From Fidelibacterota bacterium (lineage in GTDB: Bacteria > Marinisomatota > Marinisomatia > Marinisomatales > TCS55), in contig SCKQ01000038.1 of assembly GCA_004124535.1 (NCBI GenBank), forward strand, positions 1-24,574: a stretch of 24,574 nt of DNA, given 5' to 3'. The notes beneath the pieces were generated by a model. That model saw only the letters and a program-made list of their open reading frames with translations. It did no database searches and had not been told where the DNA came from. A program made the position numbers and the translations under genes. Positions within the stretch are counted from its first letter, which is position 1; each line of letters begins with the position of its first letter. Below, piece by piece: positions 23,671 through 24,574 of this stretch.

Positions 23671-24571
23671 TGATTACTTGCTTCCAGTTTTCTACACCGC
23701 TTGTTACCAGCGAGCGATCGATCCGTTTGCATAAACCCTGCAAGACACGTCCTGTACCCACTTCCATAAAATGATCTATACCGCTGCGGGCCATATTTGA
23801 AATTGTCTGGCTCCACAACACTGGAGTTTCCAACTGATTAATCATTGCTTCTCGAATTTCAGCTGCTCGAGTGACCGGAGCAGCAGATACATTGCTATAA
23901 ACAGGTATCATAGAATTACTAATTTCAATGGAATCTATCATTTCTGCAAAGTGTTCTCGAGCACTTGACATCAGGGGCGAGTGAAAGGCACCACTCACAT
24001 TTAGAGGTATAACCATTCGAGCACCACTTTCTTTGGCTGCAGTCATGGCAGAATTTACGGCTTCTATTGCACCGGAAATAACAACTTGCCCGGGTGAATT
24101 AAAATTCGCAACGACGACTGTTCCGGAAATATTATCAGTAATTTTCATTACAGTTTCATCGTCCAAACCAATGATGGCTGCCATCGTCCCAGGCTGATCT
24201 TCACCGGCATTTTGCATGCTGTTAGCCCTTACTTTTACTATTTTCAGCCCAGTTTCAAAATCGAATGCTCCTGCAAGTGTATAAGCTGAATATTCTCCTA
24301 AACTATGTCCGGCTACACTGGTTGGTTTAATTCCTTTTTCCATCAAAAGTAAACCAATTGTTACAGCAACAATATAGAGGGCAGGTTGAGTGTATTGCGT
24401 TTGTTTTAGAGATTGTTCAGGGCCATTGAACATGATGTCTTGAATATCCACGTCCAGGATTTCATTAGCGGTTTCAAAATAAGATTTAGCCAGATCAGAA
24501 TTATCAAAAATGTCCTGGCCCATGCCTACATTTTGAGACCCTTGCCCCGGGCATAAAAACGCTAAACTCAT
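23663..24571 (-). CDS. fabD: Malonyl-CoA:ACP transacylase
   Basis: The protein has 302 residues. The start motif FLCPGQGSQNVGMG, the nucleophile elbow GHSLGE with Ser90, and a catalytic His in GAFHSPL near residue 199 identify FabD. It loads malonate onto ACP. The ATG lies three bases from the window edge, so the gene is complete, but the operon's promoter and any upstream fabH are outside the view. Confidence 0.97.
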   Translation of the reverse strand: MSLAFLCPGQGSQNVGMGQDIFDNSDLAKSYFETANEILDVDIQDIMFNGPEQSLKQTQYTQPALYIVAVTIGLLLMEKGIKPTSVAGHSLGEYSAYTLAGAFDFETGLKIVKVRANSMQNAGEDQPGTMAAIIGLDDETVMKITDNISGTVVVANFNSPGQVVISGAIEAVNSAMTAAKESGARMVIPLNVSGAFHSPLMSSAREHFAEMIDSIEISNSMIPVYSNVSAAPVTRAAEIREAMINQLETPVLWSQTISNMARSGIDHFMEVGTGRVLQGLCKRIDRSLVTSGVENWKQVINA

Positions 24572-24574
24572 GAA

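Overview
The window most resembles a chromosome segment of a bacterium from the Fibrobacteres-Chlorobi-Bacteroidetes (FCB) side of the tree, with a Marinimicrobia (SAR406)-like lineage as my best guess. The reasons are a secreted CotH protein ending in an FCB-type C-terminal sorting domain, a bifunctional phosphoglucose/phosphomannose isomerase, a DUF151 nuclease fused to a UVR motif, many starts without a clear Shine-Dalgarno sequence, and moderate GC. This placement is inference; there is no rRNA or marker gene to settle it.

Layout. (1) 1-3230 is AT-rich and accessory-looking. It holds three small ORFs joined by a repeated stop/start element, a membrane fatty acid hydroxylase, and a convergent secreted YiiX-like papain-fold protein. 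(2) 3514-7400 encodes exported proteins: a CotH-family protein with a sorting tail, a two-repeat secreted protein followed by the relic of a paralogue, and a secreted NTF2/SnoaL-like protein closed by a strong terminator. (3) 7471-10611 is a translationally coupled unit of a tiny Tat-signal protein, TldD and TldE/PmbA, closed by a terminator. (4) 10712-13505 is a universal stress protein, an ArsB/NhaD-type transporter and an eIF2B-like protein, closed by a terminator. (5) 13568-16643 holds a DUF1543 protein, a secreted dienelactone-hydrolase-like enzyme coupled to a 39-residue lipoprotein, and a RetSat/phytoene-desaturase-like flavoprotein. (6) 16751-20728 is a tightly packed housekeeping run of phosphohexomutase, polyprenyl diphosphate synthase, PGI/PMI and DUF151-UVR nuclease. 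(7) 20725-24571, on the minus strand, is the classical fatty acid block fabD-fabG-acpP-fabF-rnc.

How the genes fit together. The right third supplies sugar phosphates for the envelope, prenyl chains and fatty acids. The left two thirds are mostly envelope or secreted proteins and peptide-processing or transport modules of uncertain role. The least explained units are the repeat-linked small-ORF array at 122-890, the Tat-peptide/TldD/TldE operon, and the USP/ArsB-NhaD/eIF2B-like operon. I saw no tRNA, rRNA, CRISPR array, transposase or integrase. No gene-free stretch exceeds 300 bases; the longest is the 283-base divergent gap at 3231-3513.
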